This document shows, piece after piece, positions 26,848 to 36,200 of a DNA stretch of 64,000 bases. Each line of letters starts with the position of its first letter. Position 1 is the stretch's first letter. Origin of the DNA: Prevotella sp. UBA746 (GTDB lineage: Bacteria > Bacteroidota > Bacteroidia > Bacteroidales > Bacteroidaceae); the NCBI GenBank assembly GCA_002298545.1, contig DBKQ01000028.1:49917-113916 (forward strand). The letters are read 5' to 3'. The notes beneath the pieces are model-generated. The model was not told where the DNA came from. It searched no databases and was given only the letters and a program-made list of their open reading frames with translations. Both the position numbers and the translations under genes were made by a program.

Positions 26848-29321
26848 GATACATTACCATCATACTATTGACCATATTCTTTTGGCTTGACTCTTTCTCG
26901 CAGCCACTGTGCCGCATACAGAGATATGACGAGAACGACGGACTTACCCAATGGCACGTTACGCAGATGACGCAAGACCGGCAGGGACTGATCTGGCTCG
27001 CCACATGGAACGGACTCTGTCGCTTCGACGGATACCAGTTTCGTGGGTTCAAGGCGCATGTGGGCGACGGCAACAATATCGCCACCGACCGCATCCGCTC
27101 TGTCTGGATGGCTGCCGACGGCAATCTCGGTTGCAAGGTCGACGACGACGTGTTCCTTTTTAATCTGAAAAACTATCGCTTTGAGGCCAAACCGCAGTTG
27201 GCAACGAGGGGACTTAATAGCAAGGCAGTGAAACAAGACCGTCCGTTTAAATACAAGGATGCACAGGGCGTGGTGTGGACGGTTTATCACGACGGCAGAC
27301 TGACGTATTCGCTCTCCGGCGGAAAGGAAACGGCATACGGCGACAGGAATGTTCTTGAATCTGCCAACTTCTGCATGCCCGACAAACAGGGTAATCTGTG
27401 GGTCGTTGCAACGAGCGGTATCTATCGACTTAATTTCCCGAGACACAGGGGCACCATCGTGCGCTATCCGCAACAGATAGAGACAAAGGCTTTCTTTATT
27501 GACAGGCGTCGGAGATACTGGATTGCCACGAAGGAGGATAATGCTGTAAAGATTTTCAACGGCGACAACTCGTTTGCCGGATACCTGGCGCCAAGCGGCA
27601 ATATCGTGAAGACTAAGGTAAGGTTAGACGCCCCTGTTTATTGCATGAAACAGGTTGGAAATGGGGATATCTGGATTGGCAGCAAACCCGGTGGACTGTT
27701 TCGGCTTAGGGAAATGAATGGAGGTGCGGCATATAGAATGGAGAGAATCCATGGACTGACGTGCAATGACGTGTATGATATTGCCGAAGACCACTGGGGC
27801 AGACTGTGGATTGCCACTCTGGGTGGCGGCATCTGTTGTGTGGAGAACCCTACAGCCGCACAGCCAAGGATAATAAAACCTTTTTCGGGAATGAGATATT
27901 ATCCGCGGAAAATGGCGCAGAAGGTGAGAAAGCTGTTTATAACGAAAAATGACGTGATGCTTGCTGCCTCGACCGACGGACTGCTTGTGTGCAAACTTGT
28001 AAGGGGCAATGCTGTGAAGAGTATGCGCTTCCGCTGCCATACAAGAGAGGCTGACCGCAAGGATGCTCTAAGTTGCAGTGCTACGATGAATATTGCAGAG
28101 GACTATCGGGGACGCATCTTCGTAAGTACCGAGAGTGGGGGAGTGAACATGATAACAAGTAGAAACTTGCTCGCCCCGAAACTCTCCTTCCGCCATTTCA
28201 ATAAGGAGAGTGGACTGTCTACCGATGTTGCCATATCTGTAGTGCCGTTCGGCAGACGAATGCTCGCCGTGGGGAGCAACAATATTGTGATTTTCAGTCC
28301 TGATGACGGCAGCAACGAGACTTTTGGCAAGAGCTTCTTCCTGTCGGAATGCCGCTTCTCCGAGGCTCTCCCTACAGTGTTGCCCGACGGCAGATGGGTC
28401 TTCGGTATGCAAGACGGACTGTTTACCATCGCTCCTAATGAACTGCGCAAGAGCTCCTACTCGCCGGCTATCGCCCTGACGGGGCTCAGTGTGCAGGGAA
28501 TGGAGAAAGACTGTGCGGTGAATGCTCTCGACACACTGGTGCTCGACAGTCATGAAAGGAGTATCACACTCTCGTTTGCTGCCCTCGACTTTACTCCCGA
28601 AGCTGACATAAGATATGCCTTTGCCCTCGTAAAGGACGGAGCGGAGGACAATGTAGCATGGAATAATATCGGTTCCGACCATTCTGCCACCTTGCTCGAC
28701 CTCGATCCCGGAACTTACCGTCTGCTTGTTAAGTCTACCAATGCCGACGGGATATGGACAAACAACATGAGGGGTATCACCGTTGTCGTTACACCGACTT
28801 TCTGGGAGACGACACTTGCTCATGTACTTATTCTGCTATTTGTCATTTCGTTCATCGGCGGCACGGCATACACCTTTATATATATAAGGCGGATAAAGCG
28901 TCAGCGCCATGAAGTGCTCGAGGCATATCTCAGTCTGCTGAATGCCGATAAAGAGGATAAACGTAGAGACAGTGAGCAACCGGTAGTTCCAAAACTCAGC
29001 GAAGAGGACGACCAGATGATGCGCCGTATATCGGCATTCGTGGAGGAGAACATCGCCAATGCCGACATCGGGGTGGGCGATATGGCTGAGGCAGCCGCCG
29101 TGAGTCGTTCCGGACTGCAGCGAAAGATGAAGCAGATAATGGGCGTTACGCCGATTGACTTCCTGAAGGAGGCTCGCATCAAGCATGCCTGCAAACTGCT
29201 TGAAACAACGCAAAAGAATGTCAGCGAGATTGCCTTTGCCTGTGGATATACCGACCCGAAATATTTCAGCCGCTGTTTCAAGGCATCCACAGGAAAGAGT
29301 CCGACGGAATACAGACGATGA
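26844..29321 (+). CDS. Membrane-spanning AraC regulator with periplasmic beta-propeller
   Basis: 825 residues. Signal/anchor at 1-20; two-component-regulator propeller repeats to about 520 (QDRQGLIWLATWNGLCRFDG, EDHWGRLWIATLGGGICCVE); Y_Y_Y domain at about 540-645; one membrane helix at about 658-683 (VLILLFVISFIGGTAYTFIYI); a 55-residue linker; AraC/HTH_18 domain at about 740-825 (IGVGDMAEAAAVSRSGLQRKMKQIMGVTPIDFLKEARIKHA). This is the sensor and DNA-binding layout of a Bacteroides hybrid two-component system but the histidine kinase and receiver are missing, so it should signal directly as SusR does. Location between two pectinesterase genes suggests a pectin-fragment sensor (inference). 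Confidence 0.9.
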   Translation: MRYITIILLTIFFWLDSFSQPLCRIQRYDENDGLTQWHVTQMTQDRQGLIWLATWNGLCRFDGYQFRGFKAHVGDGNNIATDRIRSVWMAADGNLGCKVDDDVFLFNLKNYRFEAKPQLATRGLNSKAVKQDRPFKYKDAQGVVWTVYHDGRLTYSLSGGKETAYGDRNVLESANFCMPDKQGNLWVVATSGIYRLNFPRHRGTIVRYPQQIETKAFFIDRRRRYWIATKEDNAVKIFNGDNSFAGYLAPSGNIVKTKVRLDAPVYCMKQVGNGDIWIGSKPGGLFRLREMNGGAAYRMERIHGLTCNDVYDIAEDHWGRLWIATLGGGICCVENPTAAQPRIIKPFSGMRYYPRKMAQKVRKLFITKNDVMLAASTDGLLVCKLVRGNAVKSMRFRCHTREADRKDALSCSATMNIAEDYRGRIFVSTESGGVNMITSRNLLAPKLSFRHFNKESGLSTDVAISVVPFGRRMLAVGSNNIVIFSPDDGSNETFGKSFFLSECRFSEALPTVLPDGRWVFGMQDGLFTIAPNELRKSSYSPAIALTGLSVQGMEKDCAVNALDTLVLDSHERSITLSFAALDFTPEADIRYAFALVKDGAEDNVAWNNIGSDHSATLLDLDPGTYRLLVKSTNADGIWTNNMRGITVVVTPTFWETTLAHVLILLFVISFIGGTAYTFIYIRRIKRQRHEVLEAYLSLLNADKEDKRRDSEQPVVPKLSEEDDQMMRRISAFVEENIANADIGVGDMAEAAAVSRSGLQRKMKQIMGVTPIDFLKEARIKHACKLLETTQKNVSEIAFACGYTDPKYFSRCFKASTGKSPTEYRR

Positions 29322-29376
29322 TTTAGAGAAGCTATAGGGGATAAGTACACAAAAATGGTCTAATGGTATAATCCTC

Positions 29377-29407
29377 TTGTATGATGTAAAGATAATTTCT
29401 AATTTTG
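29377..29407 (+). promoter_or_regulatory. Promoter of the glycine-zipper lipoprotein gene
   Basis: TTG at 29377-29379 and TAATTTTG at 29400-29407, 20 bases between. Confidence 0.65.
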
Positions 29408-29449
29408 CTGTCAATTTATTATAATGATAGACATAAAGAATAGGAGATT

Positions 29450-30280
29450 ATGAAGATGAAAAAGATAGCAACATTGACTCTTGCTGCCTCGCTGATGCTT
29501 TCAAGCTGTGGCGTAGGCAACGAAAATACGGCATCGGGTGGATTCCTCGGTGCACAGTTGGGGAGCATTATCGGTTCGGCAATCGGCGGAATCAGCGGTG
29601 GACCGCGCGGTAGCGACATCGGTACCCTTGTCGGTATGGCTGGCGGTGCAGCAGCCGGAGCTATTATCGGCAATGCTGCCGACAAGGCGAACCAGCAGAA
29701 ATACGATGAATACAAGGCGCAGCGCCGGCAGATGGCACAGGCGCAGCAGCAAAGTGGCAGTCAACAGTCTTACAGCGACAGCAATTATAATGATGGCGGC
29801 GGCAATGACGCAAGCGGTTTCGATCCGAACAATGGTGGCGACGACGTAATTTCGTTTGACGGTAACGACACGACAAAGGCTTCGGAAAGCGACTGTAAAC
29901 CTCATTCTGGTACCATGATGATGGAAGAGGCAGGTATGCCGGCACTGAGCATCCGCAACGTGAGGTATGTTGGCAATGGCATGACGCTATCGTCGGGCGA
30001 ACTCGCCAAGGTTACGGTAGAGGTTTACAACAACTCCACCCATTCGCTATATAATGTGCAACCGACAGTAGTGGAGACCACTGGCAACCGCCATATCTTT
30101 GTCTCTGCCCCAATCATCATCGAGAAGATTGCCCCAGGCAAAGGTATCCGCTATACCGCCATGGTGAAAGCCGACCGCAAGCTGAAGGACGGTACCGCCC
30201 GCTTCAAGGTATTTGCAACGGAGAAAGCAGAAGGGACACGGAGCGAGGCAGAGGAATTTAATGTTGAGACGAGAAGGTGA
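29450..30280 (+). CDS. Glycine-zipper lipoprotein
   Basis: 276 residues. Lipobox MLSSCG puts the lipidated Cys near residue 20. A Gly/Ala-rich glycine-zipper segment follows (about 28-78: GGFLGAQLGSIIGSAIGGISGG ... GGAAAGAIIGNAA), then a Gln/Ser/Gly/Asp-rich linker, then a folded beta domain (about 165-270) that may be a CARDB- or DUF-type Ig-like fold (VRYVGNGMTLSSGELAKVTVEVYNNS). Probably anchored in the outer membrane. Function unknown. ATG at 29450 or the second Met at 29456. Confidence 0.75.
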   Translation: MKMKKIATLTLAASLMLSSCGVGNENTASGGFLGAQLGSIIGSAIGGISGGPRGSDIGTLVGMAGGAAAGAIIGNAADKANQQKYDEYKAQRRQMAQAQQQSGSQQSYSDSNYNDGGGNDASGFDPNNGGDDVISFDGNDTTKASESDCKPHSGTMMMEEAGMPALSIRNVRYVGNGMTLSSGELAKVTVEVYNNSTHSLYNVQPTVVETTGNRHIFVSAPIIIEKIAPGKGIRYTAMVKADRKLKDGTARFKVFATEKAEGTRSEAEEFNVETRR

Positions 30281-30282
30281 CC

Positions 30283-30377
30283 CCTCACACTTACCCTCAC
30301 ACCCCTCACACTTACCCTCACACCTTGAAATGCCATAAACAGGGACTTTCAAGGCTATTGGTGAGGGTGTGAGGGTA
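30283..30377. repeat. GTGAGGGTG-type palindromic repeat, copy 2
   Basis: Three CCCTCACAC units at the left, then nested stems: TTACCCTCACACC (about 30312-30324) with GGTGTGAGGGTAA (about 30365-30377), and inside it CCTTGAAA with TTTCAAGG. Shares the GTGAGGGTG/GTGTGAGGG words with 21838-21931. It may also end transcription of the lipoprotein gene. The rest of the gap to 30666 holds only the gdhA promoter. Confidence 0.65.
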
Positions 30378-30568
30378 AAATCACCAAAAACTTTTATTGT
30401 ACTATTCACTTACGTATAGCCTTGCTAAGGATACAACATTTCAGCTATACAGGTCGAATAGTCTTTGTAAAACGCAAAACGGAGTTACCAAAACAGATAC
30501 GGAATTCCTTTATTTTCTTTGTCTTTTAACAAAATGAAAGTTAAAGAGGAAAATAATTCTGATTTTCT

Positions 30569-30599
30569 TTGGAACATATCGATATAATGCCTACATTTG
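30569..30599 (+). promoter_or_regulatory. Promoter of gdhA
   Basis: TTG at 30569-30571 and TACATTTG at 30592-30599 with 20 bases between. Confidence 0.7.
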
Positions 30600-30666
30600 C
30601 CATGTGATAATAATCACTTTGATAATAACACATATATATAATATAACCTTTTAAAAATACATTACT

Positions 30667-32001
30667 ATGGAAGTGGAGAAAATAATGCAACAGCTGGAGC
30701 AGAAGCATCCAGGCGAGTTGGAGTATTTACAGGCAGTAAAAGAAGTACTTATCTCCATCAAGGATGTATATAACCAGCATCCTGAGTTTGAAAAAGCAAA
30801 AATAATCGAGCGCATCGTGGAGCCGGAGCGTATCATCACATTCCGTGTGCCATGGGTTGACGACAAGGGCGAGGTGCATGTTAACCTCGGATACCGCGTT
30901 CAGTTCAACAGCGCAATCGGTCCGTATAAAGGCGGCTTGAGATTCCATCCGTCTGTTAACCTCTCTATCTTGAAGTTCTTGGGCTTCGAGCAGACTTTCA
31001 AGAACGCACTTACCACTCTGCCTATGGGCGGCGGAAAGGGTGGCTCTGACTTCTCTATCCGCGGAAGAAGCGACGCTGAGGTTATGCGCTTCTGCCAGGC
31101 TTTCATGACTGAACTTTATCGTAACATCGGTCCTAACGAGGATGTGCCTGCTGGCGACATCGGCGTTGGCGGTCGTGAGATTGGCTATCTCTTCGGCATG
31201 TACAAGAAGCTGACCCATCAGTGGAACGGCGTATTGACAGGTAAAGGTCTGGAGTATGGCGGCTCAAAGATACGTCCGGAGGCTACAGGCTTCGGAGCTA
31301 TCTACTTCGTTCACCAGATGCTGGAGACCCACGGAATCGACATCAAGGGCAAGACTGTAGCTGTCAGCGGCTTCGGTAATGTTGCTTGGGGTGCCGTAAC
31401 GAAGGCTACACAGCTTGGAGCAAAGGTCGTTACAATCTCTGGTCCTGACGGATATATCTATGATCCGGAGGGAATCAGCGGCAAGAAGATTGACTATATG
31501 TTGGAGCTTCGTGCGAGCGGCAATGATGTCTGTGCTCCATACGCAGAGGAATTCCCGGAGGCTACATTCGTTCCTGGCAAGAAGCCATGGGAGGTTAAGG
31601 TTGACATCGCTCTGCCTTGCGCTACCCAGAACGAGCTGAACGGCAATGATGCCGACATGCTTCTGAAGAACAAGACGCTGTGTGTTGCTGAGGTTTCAAA
31701 CATGGGATGCACGGCAGAGGCTGTTGACAAGTTTATTGCTGCCAAGCAGCTCTTCGCTCCGGGCAAGGCTGTAAATGCCGGTGGTGTGGCTACTTCAGGT
31801 TTGGAGATGACCCAGAATGCTATCCATCTCGGATGGACAGAGGCTGAGGTTGACCAGCGTCTGCACCAGATTATGAGCGACATCTATGCTCAGTGCGTGA
31901 AATACGGTACCGAGGACGGCTATATCAACTACGTGAAGGGTGCGAATATCGCAGGATTCATGAAGGTTGCCAATGCCATGATGGCTCAGGGAATCGTATA
32001 A
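30667..32001 (+). CDS. gdhA: Glutamate dehydrogenase
   Basis: 444 residues, the hexameric small-subunit class. Motifs: GGLRFHPSVNLSILKFLGFEQTFKNALTTLPMGGGKGGSDF with the substrate Lys residues, VPAGDIGVGGREIGYLFG, and the Rossmann GFGNVAWGAV. It interconverts 2-oxoglutarate plus ammonia and glutamate with NAD(P)H; the class is usually NADP-dependent or dual in Bacteroides. Own strong promoter; eight bases before rlpA. Confidence 0.97.
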   Translation: MEVEKIMQQLEQKHPGELEYLQAVKEVLISIKDVYNQHPEFEKAKIIERIVEPERIITFRVPWVDDKGEVHVNLGYRVQFNSAIGPYKGGLRFHPSVNLSILKFLGFEQTFKNALTTLPMGGGKGGSDFSIRGRSDAEVMRFCQAFMTELYRNIGPNEDVPAGDIGVGGREIGYLFGMYKKLTHQWNGVLTGKGLEYGGSKIRPEATGFGAIYFVHQMLETHGIDIKGKTVAVSGFGNVAWGAVTKATQLGAKVVTISGPDGYIYDPEGISGKKIDYMLELRASGNDVCAPYAEEFPEATFVPGKKPWEVKVDIALPCATQNELNGNDADMLLKNKTLCVAEVSNMGCTAEAVDKFIAAKQLFAPGKAVNAGGVATSGLEMTQNAIHLGWTEAEVDQRLHQIMSDIYAQCVKYGTEDGYINYVKGANIAGFMKVANAMMAQGIV

Positions 32002-32009
32002 AACGGAAT

Positions 32010-32495
32010 ATGACAAGAAACTTCATAATACTTATTTTATTGATTGCATCATGGGGCTGTCCCTCTCTCGCACAACAGAGAGGGATGGCCTCTTATTACT
32101 CTAACCGGATGCACGGAAGGCGCATGAGCAACGGTGACAAATACCATAGGGACAGTCTGACTTGCGCTCATGCCAAGTATTCTCTCGGCACACTGCTGAG
32201 GGTGACAAACATAAAGAACGGCAAGAGCGTAGTGGTGGAAGTTACCGACCGCTGCTCCAACCATTCGCGACGCATTATCGACCTCTCGTATGCCGCAGCC
32301 AAGGAAATTGGAATTATAAGTCAAGGCATGGGTATGGTGAGGGTTGAGAAATACCGGAGGGAAATGAATGTTCCTTATCGCGACGATGATGAGATTGACT
32401 TGCCGGAGCTTGACTATGAGGTGACGGAGGGACAGAAAGGCAAGAGCAAGAATGAGCCTTACTCGCCGGCTTGGAGAAAGGGGAAGAAGAAATAG
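32010..32495 (+). CDS. rlpA: RlpA-like secreted protein (double-psi beta-barrel)
   Basis: 161 residues from the ATG at 32010; the frame is open further upstream but overlaps gdhA coding. Signal peptide ends near SLAQQ. The RlpA core is GMASYYSNRMHGRRMSNGDKYHRDSLTCAHAKYSLGTLLRVTNIKNGKSVVVEVTDR, then RRIIDLSYAAAKEIGI. RlpA proteins are septal lytic transglycosylases or related wall-binding proteins. No SPOR domain is present; the tail is Lys/Glu-rich. Catalysis in this short form is unproven. Confidence 0.85.
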   Translation: MTRNFIILILLIASWGCPSLAQQRGMASYYSNRMHGRRMSNGDKYHRDSLTCAHAKYSLGTLLRVTNIKNGKSVVVEVTDRCSNHSRRIIDLSYAAAKEIGIISQGMGMVRVEKYRREMNVPYRDDDEIDLPELDYEVTEGQKGKSKNEPYSPAWRKGKKK

Positions 32496-32511
32496 AATAC
32501 GTATTTACAAA

Positions 32512-32552
32512 AATGCCGCTTATGGAATTTTTAGTGTTCCATAAGCGGCATT
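32512..32552. terminator. Bidirectional terminator between rlpA and the YoeB toxin gene
   Basis: AATGCCGCTTATGGAA (32512-32527) pairs perfectly with TTCCATAAGCGGCATT (32537-32552), with T-rich flanks on both strands. Confidence 0.85.
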
Positions 32553-32554
32553 TG

Positions 32555-32830
32555 TTATTTGTCATTATAATGTCCTTCTGCACTTACAATAAGAACGGTT
32601 ACAATATCATCATATATATCGTATATGATACGATCTTTCCCTTTTATATGGCGTGAATATGTTATTCCATTACCACCTTTCAAAGGTTCAGGATGTCCAA
32701 TTCCCGTACGAGGATGCAATGCGATATCTTCAAGAAGCTTTACTATCTTCTTATATGCTTGCTGATTAGACTTCTTAAACTTAGCTATAACGGATTTAGC
32801 TTCGTCGTCAAACTCAATCTTGTATGTCAT
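32555..32830 (-). CDS. yoeB: Txe/YoeB-family toxin
   Basis: 91 residues, the normal size. Hallmarks: HPRTGIGHPEPLKGG-GITYSRHIKGKDRIIYDI and the terminal GHYNDK, which carries the His-Tyr of the ribosome-dependent mRNA endonuclease. Overlaps its antitoxin by four bases, antitoxin first. Cleaves mRNA in the ribosomal A site when freed. Confidence 0.92.
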   Translation of the reverse strand: MTYKIEFDDEAKSVIAKFKKSNQQAYKKIVKLLEDIALHPRTGIGHPEPLKGGNGITYSRHIKGKDRIIYDIYDDIVTVLIVSAEGHYNDK

Positions 32831-33078
32831 AGAGAGTCAAGGAAAGAATGGAGTTCTTGTAGGTTGTTGCAGCAAGTAACGTTTCCGTTACGGTGATTTC
32901 TACGCGCTCTGTCTATACGTTTCTGAAGTTCGGGAGTTATATCTGTTTGTTTGTCCTCAACGGGTACAATCTTATACAGACGATTTTTGCTCTTTATCAT
33001 AACATCCTGTCCTTCATCCACTCTGTTTAGTGCAGCACTTACATTTGCTCTGAGTCTTGTTAGGGATAGTGTCTCCAT
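32827..33078 (-). CDS. YefM/Phd-type antitoxin
   Basis: 83 residues from the ATG at 33078 (METLSLTRLRANVSAALNRVDEG). The N-terminal part is the Phd/YefM DNA-binding fold (residues about 1-55) and the C-terminal part binds the toxin. The frame is open to 33132, but the -7 box at 33102-33109 shows that start is too far upstream. It represses its own operon and neutralises YoeB. Confidence 0.88.
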   Translation of the reverse strand: METLSLTRLRANVSAALNRVDEGQDVMIKSKNRLYKIVPVEDKQTDITPELQKRIDRARRNHRNGNVTCCNNLQELHSFLDSL

Positions 33079-33101
33079 AAGCTTTTTATTTTGTTTTGTT
33101 G

Positions 33102-33109
33102 CAAATATA
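33102..33109 (-). promoter_or_regulatory. -7 box of the antitoxin-toxin operon
   Basis: CAAATATA on the + strand is TATATTTG on the reverse strand; decides the antitoxin start at 33078. Confidence 0.6.
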
Positions 33110-33153
33110 CATACTATTTTATTAACTCCCAAATAATATTTGTTTTATATAAA

Positions 33154-33191
33154 AAATCCCTTTACAGACATCGTTTGCTGTAAAGGGATTT
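33154..33191. terminator. Terminator after the pectinesterase-pectate lyase gene
   Basis: AAATCCCTTTACA (33154-33166) pairs perfectly with TGTAAAGGGATTT (33179-33191); A-run on the left gives a T-run on the reverse strand. Confidence 0.85.
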
Positions 33192-33223
33192 GTAGATTAT
33201 TTCAAGCTCTGTTGAGCCCTATT

Positions 33224-36200
33224 TTATTTCCTTATCTTCATCACTCTCGGTGCAATCTTCTGTCCGTCGATGCGAATAAGGAAGATGCTGTTCTTCACCT
33301 TTGAGAGAGAGATAGCCTTCGACGTGATCTGCTCGGAAGAGAGCAGACGACCGTCGGTGGAGTATATCTTCAGCAGCGAACCGATGGCGTTGTCGCTAAC
33401 GCGAAGCAAGTCGGTAGCCTTGTCGTAGCTTATTGCCGGCGCATTCTCTATTGTCTTGATGCTGTTCACGTGGAATCCGTCTTCCAGTTGCTCGCCCATC
33501 AAACTGTTGAGATAAACCTCGAGAGCCGTATAGCCCTGGTTGTTGATAAGGTTCTGGTCGGCAACGTTCGGGTTCAGTCCGTGCTGCTTCTCCCATTCGT
33601 CAGGCATGCCGTCGCCGTCGGTATCCTGAGGCACGGTGTAGTCTGTGGAGTAAGAGATAAAGCCCTCGCAGTCGTTCTCAGTATCGATGATACCTTTGCC
33701 GGCACCTGTTGCAGCACCGCCGTATTTGTTCACTCCAGTGCGAGCCTCTTCAACGATACGCTTCTCTATGGCGTCGCGGTTGATGGTTCCAGCGTTGTTG
33801 AGCACAGTCTGGTAGGCCTGTTCACCCGTTTCGATGTCGTAAATCATATACATCTCCGGGTCGTAGGTGCCCACGTTGCCGGCTACAGAATATTTATAGT
33901 AGTTGTGCACCGGCACGATGCGCTCGTCCACGCGGATATCTGCGAGCGAGTATTTCTCAGCCGTCATAGCCTTCCAGTTGTCGGCAGTGCGTGCGGCGTC
34001 ACCCTCGATAACGTTTCCGCTGACATACCATTTTGCCGGTCCCCATGATGTGGCTCCGGTGCGGGCGTAGCTTGAGTTCACGAGCACGATGCCCGACTTG
34101 TTGGATGCCGGTCCCGGTTTGTAGTAGTTGCCGATGAAGTTGCATTCATGACCGGAGTTCATGCCGTTGTATGATGTGATGTCGGCAGTGTTCTCTCCGC
34201 CGTAGCATCCGCCGCTACCGCCAAAGTTGTAGTTCACGTTGTTGATATATTCCATAAATACCACATAGTCCTCGCCGCGTGCACCGTTGATACGCGGAGA
34301 GCGCGACTTGTTGTCGGCAAGCAGGTTGCGGTAGTAGGTAGCCGGCGAACCGCCCCACTGGGTACCGTAGCCGCGTGCACCCTTCTTGTGTCCAGAGTTG
34401 TATAGACCCTCGTGCACGATACTGTTCTGCACGGTAAGGAAGTGGCAGTCTTGAGTGTTCATATTTTCCTCAACCGACCATCCGAACACGCAGTGGTCGA
34501 AGATGTAGTTGTTGCAGTTCTCTGAACCCAAAGCCTGATCCTGAAGAACTTCGCCTGCAAGATTGGCATGACCAGAGCGGAAGCGGATGTTCCTTACGAT
34601 AAAGTTCTGCGAACCACCAAGGTTAATCTTGTTGTGGGTAATCTGAATACCCTCGCCAGGAGCCGTCTGTCCGGCAAGCGTCCAGTCGTCGCGCTTCATG
34701 CGCAGTTCGCTCTTCAGCTGAATGTCGCCGCTCACGGTGAAGACGATAGTTATCGGTTCGCCCGGATACTGCTGGAAAGCCCAGCGCAGGGTGCCCGCTG
34801 TGCCGTCGTCGGCAAGCGAAGTAACCTTAACGACCTTTCCGCCACGACCGCCGGTGGTATATTTACCAAAGCCTTCGGCTGTAGGGAATGCCGGCAGTTT
34901 GATAGCGTCTTCGGCAACAACAGCCTTAGACACGACGCCCTGCTTGGAAACAGAGGCAACGCTATATTTTGAATTGTCTGAAGCCTCCTTTGCAAGAGCC
35001 TTGTCAGTGGTAAACTTCAGGAACGCTCCATCCTTATATATAATATATCCGGCAGCATTGTCGTCGCTCTCCCACGAAATCTCATTAGGTGTGATGATAA
35101 AGTTCATCGGGGCGATGGCACCGCGCAGAATCTTCTCGTAGTCGAACGGCACCTTGGAGTATTTGCCGAAGAGGAATTCCGGATTCATGTAAGCCTTCAC
35201 CTCGGCATCCGTAGCCTGATGCGAGAAGCTGGCACGTTTCGACACGTCCACGAGATTGCCGTTGGCATCAACACTCTTGTATTCGTAGAGCGAAGACTTG
35301 TTTTCAGCTCCGTCCCATGCCGTCCATCCGGCATCCTTTATGGCATCCGGCAGTGTGCAGTTGATAAACATCGAACCGCAGCCTTCCTTCCACGGACGAC
35401 CGAGCGAGTAGGCGCCCTTGGCAACGCCGTCGGCAGCTGTCACGGTGCAGTTGCGGAAGAAGAGACCGGGATAGAACGTAGACTGGCTCAGTTCCGGATA
35501 CATCACCTTAGTCATCGGCATGCCGCTCTCGGCAGGAGCCGTGATATATCCGCTGCCCTTCACGAGGTGGAGCGTGCAGTTGTCAAACCATTCCATTCCG
35601 CCGTCGTAGATAAAGTCGGTGGCACCCTCGATAGTACAGTTTGTGAAATATCCGCGAGAGCCGGTATTTGCCTTGTAAGTGTCCTGATATCCGCTCAACA
35701 AGCAGTTGTTGAAGATATGGGCATCACCGTTTGTGAAAAGCGCTTCAGCCTGTCCCACGTTGCCGCTCGTGTTGCGGATGGTAAGGTTTTCGGCATAGAA
35801 GCGACTTGTATACACGTTGAGGGCAGCACAGTCGTTGTAGGTGTTTGAACTGTGGTTGCTGCCGCGGTCTACGCTGGAAGTGAGGATAGTAGTCTCGCGG
35901 TTCTCGCCGATGAGCGAGATAAACTTGTCCTTGTTTGTCTTCGTTCCTGCATATAGGTTCTCGTCGTATATGCCCGGACGGATATAGATAATGCCCCTCG
36001 CGCCGTTAGGCACGGCATTGATGGCATCCTGAATCTTGGTGTAGTCGCCCGTACCGTCCTGTGCCACAACAGATGTAACGACAGGAGCATTGACATCCGG
36101 AGCCGTCTCGCCTTTGTCATTGCCTCCGCCGCCAAGGTCGGAGAGCTCACCCACATCGCTCACAGGATTGTCTTTGGCATACTGAGCCTGCTCGGCTGTA

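Noticed and set aside
31893..32009. 39-residue N-terminal extension of RlpA
   Set aside because: Overlaps gdhA coding and would hide the signal peptide that begins at 32010.
33079..33132. Longer start for the YefM-type antitoxin
   Set aside because: It lies before the -7 box at 33102-33109; the family N-terminus begins at 33078.
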